From positions 49,973-113,972 of the forward strand of contig NZ_LKPJ01000021.1 of assembly GCF_001443045.1 (NCBI RefSeq): a stretch of DNA of 64,000 bases, read 5' to 3'. The notes under the pieces are model-generated. The model worked only from the letters and a program-made list of their open reading frames with translations, made no database searches and had not been told where the DNA came from. How positions within the stretch are numbered: position 1 is the first letter of the stretch; every line of letters begins with the position of its first letter. The stretch comes from Burkholderia ambifaria. Lineage in GTDB: Bacteria > Pseudomonadota > Gammaproteobacteria > Burkholderiales > Burkholderiaceae. A program made the translations under genes and the position numbers. Shown here in pieces: positions 54,005 to 63,098 of the stretch.

Positions 54005-55132
54005 TCATGTCAGCGCTCCGGCTACAGGGGACGTCGTCAGGAAACGTCCCGGCAAATACGGTTCGATGTCGATGGGCGGCCGTTCGCCCGTCATCAACGC
54101 GGCGATGAGCCGCGCACTGCCCGGCGCGGTCGTCACGCCGAGCCCTTCGTGCCCGACCGCGAGCCACACGCCTGGCCGCGCCGGATGCTCGCCGAGCAGC
54201 GGCAGGCCGTCAGGGCTCGCCGAACGGAAGCCCGTCCATGCGCGAATCCCGTTCAGGTCCGCCAGCTCCGGCAGGTAGCCGACCGCGCGGCGCAGCATGC
54301 GCGCGAGCACGGGCGGCTCGATGCGCGCGTCCTCGGTGTCGAACTGGCGCGACGAGCCGATCAGCAACTGGCCGGTCGGCCGCGGCTGCACGTTGAACGC
54401 GACCGACGTGCCGTCGCTCGCGTGCGCGCTCGCCGCATAGCCGAGCTCGACGAGCTGGTGCGACACCTGGCCCGGATAGCGGTCGGTGATCAGCAGATGA
54501 CCCTTCTTCGGGCGCAGCGGCAATTCGGGCAACAGCGTGCGCGCGGCGACGCCGTTCGCGACGACGACGCGTTCCGCGCGCAGCGTGTCGCCGCTCGCGA
54601 GCGTCACGCTCGGGCCGTCGACCGCCACCGCGCGATCGCGCCGCAACGTGATGCCCGATGCGCGCTGCAACAGCCAGCTCGCGGCGACGGGCGCATAGAG
54701 AATCGCATCGCCGGGGATCTTCAGCGCGCCGCCGAGCCCCGCACGCAGCATCGGCTCCAGCCGCGCGAGCGTCGCCGCGTCGATCAGCTCGCCCGCCACG
54801 CCGTGCGCGGCGAGCGTCGCCTGCTTGGTGCGCGCGAGATCCATCTCGTTGGAATCGGCCGCGAGCCACAGCGTGCCGCAGTTGCGGTACGCACAACCTT
54901 CCGGCATCTCGCCGGCGAGCACGCGCCACAGCTCGATCGAGTAATGGCTCAGCGCGAGCTCGGCCGCGTTGTCGTCCATCGCGACGAGGTGCCCCATGCC
55001 GGCGCCGGTCGCGCCGCCGCTCGCGTCGTCGACGACGAGCACACGCAGCCCGCGCTGCGCGAGTTCATGCGCGCATGCGGCGCCGACGATGCCGGCGCCG
55101 ATCACGACGACGTCGGTCCGGGTCTCGCTCAC
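54005..55132 (-). CDS. FAD-dependent amino-acid oxidase subunit (DAO/HcnC family)
   Basis: The 375-residue flavoprotein has the Rossmann motif DVVVIGAGIVGAACAHELAQ (about 7-26) and the DAO-fold C-terminal motif IRAWTGFRSASPDGLPLLGE. It is the catalytic (beta) subunit that oxidises D-hydroxyproline to a pyrroline. The GTG start overlaps the epimerase stop (GTGA), so translation is coupled. A hairpin element lies between it and the small 2Fe-2S gene. Confidence 0.85.
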   Translation of the reverse strand: MSETRTDVVVIGAGIVGAACAHELAQRGLRVLVVDDASGGATGAGMGHLVAMDDNAAELALSHYSIELWRVLAGEMPEGCAYRNCGTLWLAADSNEMDLARTKQATLAAHGVAGELIDAATLARLEPMLRAGLGGALKIPGDAILYAPVAASWLLQRASGITLRRDRAVAVDGPSVTLASGDTLRAERVVVANGVAARTLLPELPLRPKKGHLLITDRYPGQVSHQLVELGYAASAHASDGTSVAFNVQPRPTGQLLIGSSRQFDTEDARIEPPVLARMLRRAVGYLPELADLNGIRAWTGFRSASPDGLPLLGEHPARPGVWLAVGHEGLGVTTAPGSARLIAALMTGERPPIDIEPYLPGRFLTTSPVAGALT

Positions 55133-56061
55133 GACACGATGCCCCAGCCGAACGGATCGTCTTCCTCGATCAACAGCGTGGCTTCCGCGCTCAGATGCGC
55201 GCTGCCGCGAATCGTCGGCACGATGCCGCCGTCGGCCTGCGCATAGCTCGCCTGGAACACGCTGCCGATCACGCTCGCCTGCCGCCACACGACACCCGGT
55301 TCGAGCTTGCCGTCAGCCGCGAGGCACGCGAGCTTCGCGCTCGTGCCGGTGCCGCACGGCGATCGGTCGTACGCATGCCCCGGGCACAGCACGAAGCTGC
55401 GGCTGTCGTGCTCGGGATCGTCCGCGAACAGTTCGATATGGTCGATCTCGCCGCCGTTCGCACCGGTGATGCCCGCGTGCTCGAGCCCTGCGCGCACAGC
55501 GGACGAATAGGCGGTCAGCGCGGCGACGTTGTCGCCGGCCACGCGCTGGCCGTGATCGCTGATCAGGAAAAACCAGTTGCCGCCCCACGCGATGTCGCCC
55601 TTCACCGGGCCGTAACCCGGCACGTCGACGGCGACGGCCTTCGCATGGCGGTACGCGAGCACGTTGCGCACGCTGACCGACAGGTCGTCGTGCAGCGTCG
55701 CCTCGACGGTGCCGACCGGCGTTTCGATCTTGTGCACGCCCGGCTCGATGCGGCCCATGTGATGCAGCGTGCGCACGACGCCGATCGTGCCGTGCCCGCA
55801 CATCCCGAGATAACCGCTGTTGTTGAAGAAGATCACGCCGGCCGCCGCCTCCGGCGACACGGGTTCGCACAGCAGCGCGCCGACCAGCACATCGCTGCCG
55901 CGCGGCTCGAGAATGCACGCGGTGCGATAGCGATCGTGCTCGCGCGCGAGCACGTCGCGGCGCTCGGCCATCGTGCCGTTGCCTAGCGAGGGGAAACCGG
56001 ACACGACGAGCCGCGTGGGTTCGCCGCCCGTGTGCGAATCGATGATCTGGATGCGCTTCAT
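55129..56061 (-). CDS. lhpA: 4-hydroxyproline 2-epimerase
   Basis: The 310-residue proline-racemase-family enzyme has both catalytic cysteines, Cys88 in MCGHGTIG and Cys236 in SPCGTGTSA, the same numbers as the P. aeruginosa epimerase. A trans-3-hydroxyproline dehydratase would have Thr at the second position, so this is an epimerase. It turns trans-4-hydroxy-L-proline into cis-4-hydroxy-D-proline. Two ATGs are adjacent; the second is chosen for spacing to GGACGG. It is first in the leftward operon, and a 17-bp inverted repeat lies 80 bp upstream. Confidence 0.93.
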   Translation of the reverse strand: MKRIQIIDSHTGGEPTRLVVSGFPSLGNGTMAERRDVLAREHDRYRTACILEPRGSDVLVGALLCEPVSPEAAAGVIFFNNSGYLGMCGHGTIGVVRTLHHMGRIEPGVHKIETPVGTVEATLHDDLSVSVRNVLAYRHAKAVAVDVPGYGPVKGDIAWGGNWFFLISDHGQRVAGDNVAALTAYSSAVRAGLEHAGITGANGGEIDHIELFADDPEHDSRSFVLCPGHAYDRSPCGTGTSAKLACLAADGKLEPGVVWRQASVIGSVFQASYAQADGGIVPTIRGSAHLSAEATLLIEEDDPFGWGIVS

Positions 56062-56673
56062 CATGAGCCGTCCGAAGTGGGGAAAGGAGCATAGCTTCCT
56101 CCGTCGTGCGTCCGTCCGCTTGTGGCTTTTCGATGAGGACGGCGACGAAATCGGCATAGTGCGGAACGCCCTTCGCACCCCTTCCGGCTACTGTGCCGAT
56201 TTCGTCATTCTGCTCCGCGATACGACTCAAGCGTGATGGGTGTTTGCACGGCGATACTGGTTGCACGTCGACGCGCCTGTCGTCGGCCGATACGTAGCAG
56301 GAGATTGCAGTGAGCCGAAACGCCATCCCGCGGGCCGGAGTGTTCCCCGCCCTCAGCAACCGGTTCGTGCCGGGCGCTTCCATCGCTTCCATCACCTTCG
56401 ACGCCGCGCACCGCGCCGGATAGAACCGGGCGAACCGCTGACCGATTTTCCCCCGGCGGTGCAACGGCTTCCCCCGTCGCATCGCCACTTCCGGTCCGGC
56501 ATGGCCCGCACGGGCCCGTTCGCCGCAACGCCAGCCCGCGCCGCGCATGAACGGTCCCCGGCCCGCCCCGGCCGTTCGAACCGGTCGCGCGCCGGCCGGC
56601 AGGTGTGCGCCGCTGCTCCGTCGGAGCGCGGCGCACGCCGCACCTGCCCCGATATTTCCCAGGAGACAAACCC
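56062..56673. other. Divergent region of the hydroxyproline island (612 bp)
   Basis: No gene is supported. The region holds the large inverted repeat at 56143-56205 and must carry promoters for the epimerase operon (left) and the permease operon (right). The right half has no clear hexamers. Short reading frames in it have poor codon use. Confidence 0.5.
56143..56205. promoter_or_regulatory. 17-bp inverted repeat in the hydroxyproline divergent promoter
   Basis: GACGAAATCGGCATAGT (56143-56159) and ACTGTGCCGATTTCGTC (56189-56205) are inverted with one mismatch across 29 bp, and the inner GCGGAA/TTCCGG partly extend it. It lies 82-144 bp before the epimerase start. It may be a GntR- or LysR-type operator pair or a long RNA hairpin. 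Confidence 0.65.
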
Positions 56674-58191
56674 ATGCCAGGCCAAGGCAACACACACCCG
56701 TCCGTCCCGCTTTCCCGTTCCGTGCCCGCCGACGGCGGTCACGGCAAGTTCAAGAAGCAGCTGTCGCTGACCGACCTGACGTTCATCGGTCTCGGGGCGA
56801 TCTTCGGTTCGGGGTGGCTATTCGCCGCGAGTCACGTCTCGACGATCGCCGGCCCGGCCGGCATCTTCTCGTGGCTGCTCGGCGGCTTCTCGGTGCTGCT
56901 GCTCGGCATCGTCTATTGCGAGCTCGGCGCCGCGCTGCCGCGCGCGGGCGGCGTGGTCCGCTACCCGGTGTTCTCGCACGGCCCGCTGCTCGGCTATCTG
57001 ATGGGCTTCATCACGCTGATCGCGTTCTCGAGCCTGATCGCGATCGAAGTGGTCGCCGCGCGCCAGTACGCGGCCGCGTGGTTCCCCGGCCTGACCAAGG
57101 CAGGCTCGAGCGACCCGACCACGCTCGGCTGGCTCGTGCAGGCCGCGCTGCTGTGCTTCTTCTTTTACCTGAACTATTCGAGCGTGAAGACTTTCGCAAA
57201 GGCGAACAACGTCATCAGCGTCTTCAAGTTCATCGTGCCGCTGTCGGTGATCGCGGTGCTGTTCACGTTCTTCAAGCCGGCCAACCTGACCGTGCACGGC
57301 TTCGCGCCGTTCGGCATGCCGGGCATCGAGATGGCCGTGTCGGCCGGCGGCATCATCTTCGCGTATCTTGGCCTCACGCCGATCGTGTCGGTCGCGAGCG
57401 AAGTGCGTAATCCGCAGCGCACGATCCCGATCGCGCTGATCCTGTCGATCCTGCTGTCCACGCTGATCTACGTGCTGCTGCAGCTCGCGTTCATCGGCAG
57501 CATCCCGACCGACATGCTCGCCGCCGGCTGGCATGACGTCAGCCGCGCCTTCTCCCTGCCGTACCGCGACATCGCGCTCGCGCTCGGCGTAGGTTGGCTC
57601 GCGGTGATGGTCGTCGCCGACGCGATGATCTCGCCGAGCGGCTGCGGCAACATCTACATGAACGCGACGCCGCGCGTCGTCTACGGCTGGGCGAAGACCG
57701 GCACGTTCTTCAAGGTGTTCACGCGCGTCGACGAAGCATCGGGCATCCCGCGCGCGGGCCTGTGGCTCACGTTCGGCCTCGCGATCTTCTGGACGATGCC
57801 GTTCCCGTCGTGGGAAGCGCTGATCAACATCGTGTCCGCCGCGCTCGTGCTGAGCTACGCGGTCGCCCCCGTGTCGGTCGCCGCGCTGCGCCGCACCGCG
57901 CCCGACCTGCCGCGGCCGTTTCGCGCGGTGGCGTTCGGCATCACCGGCCCCGCGTCGTTCGTGATCGCCGCGCTGATCGTCTACTGGTCTGGCTGGGGCA
58001 CCGTGTCCTGGCTGCTCGGCCTGCAGATCGTGATGTTCGTGATCTATCTGGCGTGCCGCCGCGGCACGGGCCAGCTCGCGCATCCGTACGACACGGTCGT
58101 CGTCGCGGCCGTGGCGCTCGTGATCTTCTACTGGGGTGCCAACACCGGCATCCGTTCCGACAAGCTGCAGCTCGAAGACGACGAAGACTGA
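56674..58191 (+). CDS. APC-family amino-acid permease, probable hydroxyproline uptake
   Basis: The 505-residue membrane protein has about 12 helices and the APC helix-1 motif TFIGLGAIFGSGWLFAASH (about 35-53). The start has AGGAGACAAACCC. It begins the rightward set with the aldehyde dehydrogenase and Ldh genes, which implies uptake of hydroxyproline or a related amino acid. The substrate is inferred from context only. The C-terminus is a charged tail (KLQLEDDED). Confidence 0.82.
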   Translation: MPGQGNTHPSVPLSRSVPADGGHGKFKKQLSLTDLTFIGLGAIFGSGWLFAASHVSTIAGPAGIFSWLLGGFSVLLLGIVYCELGAALPRAGGVVRYPVFSHGPLLGYLMGFITLIAFSSLIAIEVVAARQYAAAWFPGLTKAGSSDPTTLGWLVQAALLCFFFYLNYSSVKTFAKANNVISVFKFIVPLSVIAVLFTFFKPANLTVHGFAPFGMPGIEMAVSAGGIIFAYLGLTPIVSVASEVRNPQRTIPIALILSILLSTLIYVLLQLAFIGSIPTDMLAAGWHDVSRAFSLPYRDIALALGVGWLAVMVVADAMISPSGCGNIYMNATPRVVYGWAKTGTFFKVFTRVDEASGIPRAGLWLTFGLAIFWTMPFPSWEALINIVSAALVLSYAVAPVSVAALRRTAPDLPRPFRAVAFGITGPASFVIAALIVYWSGWGTVSWLLGLQIVMFVIYLACRRGTGQLAHPYDTVVVAAVALVIFYWGANTGIRSDKLQLEDDED

Positions 58192-58262
58192 CGCACCCGT
58201 TTTCCCCTTTCCACACCGGCCGGGCGCACCACGCCCGGCCCCGCATTTTCCGAGGAAGAACC

Positions 58263-59855
58263 ATGCAACTCACAGGTCAGCTCCTGATCGGCCAGTCGGC
58301 CATCGCCGGACAGAACGGCACCCTCCACGCGATCGCCGCCGCAACCGGCGAACCGCTCGAACCCGCGTTCGGCGGCGCGAGCCTTCACGACCTGGAGACG
58401 GCCTGCGCGCTCGCCGACGACGCGTTCGACACGTACCGCGAAACGCGCCCCGAGCAACGCGCCGCGTTTCTCGACGCGATCGGCCGCAACATCATGGCGC
58501 TCGGCGACGACCTGATCGAGCGCTGCGTCACCGAAACGGGCCTGCCGCGCGCGCGCATCGAAGGCGAACGCGGCCGCACGGTCGGCCAGCTCGCGCTGTT
58601 CGCGTCGCTCGTGCGCGACGGCGGTTACGTCGATGCGCGCATCGACCCGGCCCGTCCGGAGCGCAAGCCGCTGCCGCGCGTCGACCTGCGCCTGCGCAAC
58701 CTCGCGATAGGGCCGGTCGCCGTGTTCGGCGCGTCGAACTTTCCGCTCGCGTTCTCGGTCGCGGGCGGCGATACCGCTTCGGCACTCGCCGCCGGCTGCC
58801 CGGTGATCGTCAAGGCGCACTCCGCGCATCCGGGCACGTCCGAGCTCGTCGGCCGCGCGATCCAGCAGGCCGTGCGCGAATGCGGGCTGCCGGCCGGCGT
58901 GTTCTCGCTGCTGTTCGACGCGTCGCGCGAGATCGGCCAGGCGCTCGTCGCCGATCCGCGCATCAAGGCCGTCGGCTTCACCGGCTCGCGCCGCGGCGGC
59001 GTCGCGCTGATGAACATCGCGGCCGCACGCCACGAGCCGATTCCGGTCTACGCGGAAATGAGCTCGATCAACCCGGTGCTGCTGTTCCCGGCCGCGCTCG
59101 ACGCGCGCCACGACGCGATCGCGCCGCAGTTCGTCGCATCGCTCGCGCTCGGCGCCGGCCAGTTCTGCACGAACCCTGGCCTCGTGCTCGCGGTCGACGG
59201 CCCCGCGCTGCGCGCGTTCGAAGCCGCGGCGGCCACCGCAGTGCGAGCGACTGCCGCGCAGACGATGCTGACGCCGCACATCCACGCGAGCTATGCGCAA
59301 GGCGTGGCCGCCCTGCGCACGCACGACGCGGTCGAGCTGCTGGCGGAAGGCGCGGAAGGTGGCCGCTACCAGGCGCGCGCAGCGCTGTTCGCGACGTCGG
59401 CGGATGCGTTCATCGCCCGCCCCGAACTGCGTGACGAGGTGTTCGGCCCTGCGTCGCTGATCGTGCGCTGCCCGGATGGCGACACGCTGCATCGCGTGCT
59501 GAAGTCGCTCGAAGGCCAGCTGACGATCGCCGCGCATCTCGCCGACGGCGACGCCGCGCTGTTCGCCGCGCTGCGCCCGACGCTGGAGCGCAAGGCCGGC
59601 CGCATTCTCGTCAACGGCTTCGGCACCGGTGTCGAGGTCGGCCATGCGATGGTGCACGGCGGCCCGTTCCCGGCCACGTCCGACACGCGCACGACGTCGG
59701 TCGGCGCACGCGCGATCGAACGTTTCCTGCGCCCCGTGTCGTACCAGGACGTGCCGGACGCGCTGCTGCCCGACGCAATCCGCGACGGCAACCCGCTGAA
59801 CGTGCCGCAACGCATCGACGGCGTGCCCGCGCCGCGGGAAGCGCGCGATGTCTGA
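58263..59855 (+). CDS. Ketoglutarate semialdehyde dehydrogenase (NADP+-type ALDH)
   Basis: The 530-residue aldehyde dehydrogenase has GASNFPLAFSVAGGDTASAL (about 158-177) near the cofactor site, FTGSRRGG (about 240-247), and the catalytic cysteine in GAGQFCTNPGLV (about 297-308). It matches the KGSADH type that oxidises 2,5-dioxopentanoate to 2-oxoglutarate, the last step of hydroxyproline catabolism. The ATG follows a GAGGAAG site. It overlaps the next gene by 8 bp. Confidence 0.9.
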   Translation: MQLTGQLLIGQSAIAGQNGTLHAIAAATGEPLEPAFGGASLHDLETACALADDAFDTYRETRPEQRAAFLDAIGRNIMALGDDLIERCVTETGLPRARIEGERGRTVGQLALFASLVRDGGYVDARIDPARPERKPLPRVDLRLRNLAIGPVAVFGASNFPLAFSVAGGDTASALAAGCPVIVKAHSAHPGTSELVGRAIQQAVRECGLPAGVFSLLFDASREIGQALVADPRIKAVGFTGSRRGGVALMNIAAARHEPIPVYAEMSSINPVLLFPAALDARHDAIAPQFVASLALGAGQFCTNPGLVLAVDGPALRAFEAAAATAVRATAAQTMLTPHIHASYAQGVAALRTHDAVELLAEGAEGGRYQARAALFATSADAFIARPELRDEVFGPASLIVRCPDGDTLHRVLKSLEGQLTIAAHLADGDAALFAALRPTLERKAGRILVNGFGTGVEVGHAMVHGGPFPATSDTRTTSVGARAIERFLRPVSYQDVPDALLPDAIRDGNPLNVPQRIDGVPAPREARDV

Positions 59856-60870
59856 GCCGCTCGCCGAAGTCGTCCTGTCGCTCGATGACGTGCACGCGCT
59901 CGCGCTGCGGGTGCTGACGCACAACGGGATGTCCGATGCGCACGCGCGGGCGATCGCCAACGTGATCACGCAGGGCCAGCGCGACGAGTGCCACTCGCAC
60001 GGCGTGTACCGGCTGCTCGTATGCGTGCGCTCGCTGAAGAAGGGCAAGGTCGATCCGCAGGCCGTGCCGACGCTGCGCCGGCTGTCGTCGTCGATCGTCG
60101 CAGTCGACGCGCATTGCGGCTTCTCGCTGCTGAGCTTCGAAACCGGCCTGCCGGTGCTCGTCGAGATGGCGAAGCAGCACGGGATCGCCGCAATGGCGAT
60201 CAACCACTGCTACCACTTCTCGGCGCTGTGGCCCGAAGTCGAGGCGATCGCCGCCGAGGGGCTGGCCGGCATCGCGATGAACCCGAGCCACAGCTGGGTC
60301 GCGCCGGAAGGCGGCCGCGAACCGGTGTTCGGCACCAACCCGATCGCGTTCGCGTGGCCGCGCCCGGACGGCGTGCCGTTCGTGTTCGACTTCGCGACCA
60401 GCGCGATCGCGCGCGGCGACATCGAGCTGCACGCGAAACAGGGCAAGACGATCCCGCCGCACTGGGCGATCGATGCCGACGGCCAGCCGACCACCGATCC
60501 GAAGGCCGCGCTGCAGGGCGCGATGCGCACCTTCGGCGGCCACAAGGGCTCGGCGCTCGCGGCGATGGTCGAGCTGCTCGGCGGTGCGCTGATCGGCGAC
60601 ATGACGAGCCAGGAGTCGATGGACTTCGACGAAGGCGTCGGCGCGACGCCGTGCCATGGCGAGCTCGTGGTCGCGTTCGACCCGAAGGTGTTCCTCGGCG
60701 ACGGGCTCGACGCGGGCCTCGCGCGCGGCGAGCGGATGTTCGCGTCGATCACCGGGCAAGGCGCGCGGCTGCCATCGCAGCGGCGCTTCGACGCCCGCGC
60801 GCGCAGCCTCGCGCACGGCGTGCGGATTCCGAAGGCGCTGTACGACGAAATCCTGACGCTGCTCGACTGA
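59848..60870 (+). CDS. Ldh-family dehydrogenase, likely delta1-pyrroline-2-carboxylate reductase
   Basis: The 340-residue protein belongs to the malate/L-lactate dehydrogenase-2 family with QRDECHSHGVYRL (about 43-55), FGTNPIAFAWPRPDG and FATSAIARGDIELH. In hydroxyproline clusters such proteins reduce delta1-pyrroline-2-carboxylate (or its 4-hydroxy form) with NADPH. It overlaps the aldehyde dehydrogenase by 8 bp, so it is cotranslated. Its presence without a deaminase gene is noted in the findings. Confidence 0.8.
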   Translation: MSEPLAEVVLSLDDVHALALRVLTHNGMSDAHARAIANVITQGQRDECHSHGVYRLLVCVRSLKKGKVDPQAVPTLRRLSSSIVAVDAHCGFSLLSFETGLPVLVEMAKQHGIAAMAINHCYHFSALWPEVEAIAAEGLAGIAMNPSHSWVAPEGGREPVFGTNPIAFAWPRPDGVPFVFDFATSAIARGDIELHAKQGKTIPPHWAIDADGQPTTDPKAALQGAMRTFGGHKGSALAAMVELLGGALIGDMTSQESMDFDEGVGATPCHGELVVAFDPKVFLGDGLDAGLARGERMFASITGQGARLPSQRRFDARARSLAHGVRIPKALYDEILTLLD

Positions 60871-61140
60871 CGCGCGATCGCGGGGCGCGGCTTCGTCGCC
60901 GGCAGAACGGCGATGGCGCCGTCGCCCGTTCCGCCGCCGAGGTCCTGCGCTCGCGTGCGCGGACGCCGCCCGGCGCACCGTCCGCGGCGCCCGCTCCCGC
61001 GGGCGCCGCACGCCCGGCGGCTGTGGGATAATCGCCCAGTTTGCCCAGGGCGCAGCTCAAGAGGTTGTTCGCACGGGCGCGAGAGAGGCCTTTATTCCCG
61101 TGCCTCCACCCTTTTTCGCGATATTTCTTCAGCCATCACA
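60871..61140 (+). other. Leader and promoter region of ilvD (270 bp)
   Basis: No gene. An extended -10-like TGGGATAAT (61024-61032) lies about 110 bp before ilvD without a good -35. The rest is GC-rich with no clear hairpin-T terminator for the preceding gene. Confidence 0.45.
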
Positions 61141-63000
61141 ATGCCCACATACCGTTCCAAAACCTCCACCGCCGGCCGCAACATGGCAGGTGCACGCTCG
61201 CTGTGGCGCGCCACCGGCATGAAAGACGACGATTTCTCGAAGCCGATCATCGCGGTCGTCAACTCGTTCACGCAGTTCGTGCCCGGGCACGTGCACCTGA
61301 AGGATCTTGGCCAGCTCGTCGCGCGCGAAATCGAAGCCGCCGGCGGCGTCGCGAAGGAATTCAACACGATCGCGGTTGACGACGGCATCGCGATGGGCCA
61401 TGACGGCATGCTCTATTCGCTGCCGAGCCGCGACATCATCGCCGACTCGGTCGAATACATGGTCAACGCGCACTGCGCGGACGCGATGGTGTGCATCTCG
61501 AACTGCGACAAGATCACGCCGGGGATGCTGATGGCCGCGATGCGCCTCAACATTCCGGTGATCTTCGTGTCGGGCGGTCCGATGGAAGCCGGCAAGACGC
61601 GTCTCGCGAACCCGGTCACCAAGACCGTCGAACTGAAGAAGCTCGACCTCGTCGACGCGATGGTGATCGCGGCCGACCAGTCGTATTCGGATGCCGACGT
61701 CGCCGAAGTCGAACGCTCAGCCTGCCCGACCTGCGGTTCGTGCTCGGGCATGTTCACCGCGAACTCGATGAACTGCCTGACCGAGGCGCTCGGCCTGTCG
61801 CTGCCCGGCAACGGCACGGTGGTGGCCACGCACGCCGACCGCGAGCAGTTGTTCAAGCGCGCCGGCCGCCGCATCGTCGAACTGACGCGCCAGCACTACG
61901 AGCAGGACGACATGCGCGTGCTGCCGCGCTCGGTCGGCTTCAAGGCGTTCGAGAACGCGATGACGCTCGACATCGCGATGGGCGGTTCGACCAACACGAT
62001 CCTGCACCTGCTGGCGATCGCGCAGGAAGCCGGTATCGACTTCACGATGAAGGACATCGATCGCCTGTCGCGCATCGTGCCGCAGCTGTGCAAGGTCGCG
62101 CCGAACACGAACAAGTACCACATCGAAGACGTGCACCGCGCGGGCGGCATCATGGCGATCCTCGGCGAGCTCGACCGCGCCGGCAAGCTGCACACCGACG
62201 TGCCGACCGTGCACGCGCCGACGCTGAAGGATGCGCTCGACCAGTGGGACATCGTCCGCACCGAGGACGCGGCAGTCCGCACGTTCTACCTGGCCGGCCC
62301 GGCCGGGATCCCGACGCAGGTCGCGTTCAGCCAGGACACGCGCTGGCCGAGCCTCGATCTCGACCGTGCCGAAGGCTGCATCCGCTCGTACGAGCATGCG
62401 TTCTCGAAGGAAGGCGGCCTCGCCGTGCTGACCGGCAACATCGCGCTCGACGGCTGCGTGGTGAAGACGGCCGGCGTCGACGAAAGCATCCACGTGTTCG
62501 AGGGCTCGGCCCACGTGACCGAGTCGCAGGACGAAGCGGTCGAGAACATCCTGAACGACAAGGTCAAGGCCGGCGACATCGTGATCGTGCGCTACGAAGG
62601 CCCCAAGGGCGGCCCCGGCATGCAGGAAATGCTGTACCCGACGAGCTACATCAAGTCGAAGGGCCTCGGCAAGGCCTGCGCGCTGCTGACGGACGGCCGC
62701 TTCTCGGGCGGCACGTCGGGCCTGTCGATCGGTCACTGCTCGCCGGAAGCGGCAGCGGGCGGCGCAATCGGCCTCGTGCGCGACGGCGACAAGATCCGCA
62801 TCGACATCCCGAATCGCACGATCGACGTGCTGGTGTCGGACGACGAACTCGCGCGTCGCCGCGAAGAGCAGAACGCGAAGGGCTGGAAGCCGGCGCAACC
62901 GCGTCCGCGCAAGGTGTCGGCGGCACTGAAGGCCTACGCGAAACTGGTGATGTCGGCCGACAAGGGCGCCGTGCGCGACCTGTCGCTGCTGGACGACTGA
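61141..63000 (+). CDS. ilvD: Dihydroxy-acid dehydratase
   Basis: The 619-residue iron-sulfur dehydratase makes 2-keto acids in isoleucine and valine synthesis. The cluster cysteines are Cys122 (SNCDK) and Cys195 (SACPTCGSCSG), with Cys198 and Cys201 in the same motif. Length equals the long, E. coli-type enzyme. The C-terminal IGHCSPEAAAGG is intact. It stands alone with its own terminator. Sugar-acid dehydratases are relatives, but the length and motif spacing fit IlvD. Confidence 0.95.
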   Translation: MPTYRSKTSTAGRNMAGARSLWRATGMKDDDFSKPIIAVVNSFTQFVPGHVHLKDLGQLVAREIEAAGGVAKEFNTIAVDDGIAMGHDGMLYSLPSRDIIADSVEYMVNAHCADAMVCISNCDKITPGMLMAAMRLNIPVIFVSGGPMEAGKTRLANPVTKTVELKKLDLVDAMVIAADQSYSDADVAEVERSACPTCGSCSGMFTANSMNCLTEALGLSLPGNGTVVATHADREQLFKRAGRRIVELTRQHYEQDDMRVLPRSVGFKAFENAMTLDIAMGGSTNTILHLLAIAQEAGIDFTMKDIDRLSRIVPQLCKVAPNTNKYHIEDVHRAGGIMAILGELDRAGKLHTDVPTVHAPTLKDALDQWDIVRTEDAAVRTFYLAGPAGIPTQVAFSQDTRWPSLDLDRAEGCIRSYEHAFSKEGGLAVLTGNIALDGCVVKTAGVDESIHVFEGSAHVTESQDEAVENILNDKVKAGDIVIVRYEGPKGGPGMQEMLYPTSYIKSKGLGKACALLTDGRFSGGTSGLSIGHCSPEAAAGGAIGLVRDGDKIRIDIPNRTIDVLVSDDELARRREEQNAKGWKPAQPRPRKVSAALKAYAKLVMSADKGAVRDLSLLDD

Positions 63001-63042
63001 CGCCCCGGGCAGCGGGCCGCACGAACGGCCCGCCCGGTCGAA

Positions 63043-63070
63043 AAGCCGCTCTCCGGAGCGGTTTTTTTTT
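63043..63070 (+). terminator. ilvD terminator
   Basis: GCCGCTC-TCCG-GAGCGGT followed by a run of T residues (63061-63070) forms a strong rho-independent terminator 45 bp after the ilvD stop. Confidence 0.92.
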
Positions 63071-63098
63071 GTCGATGGCAGGCCGAACCGTCGCGCGC

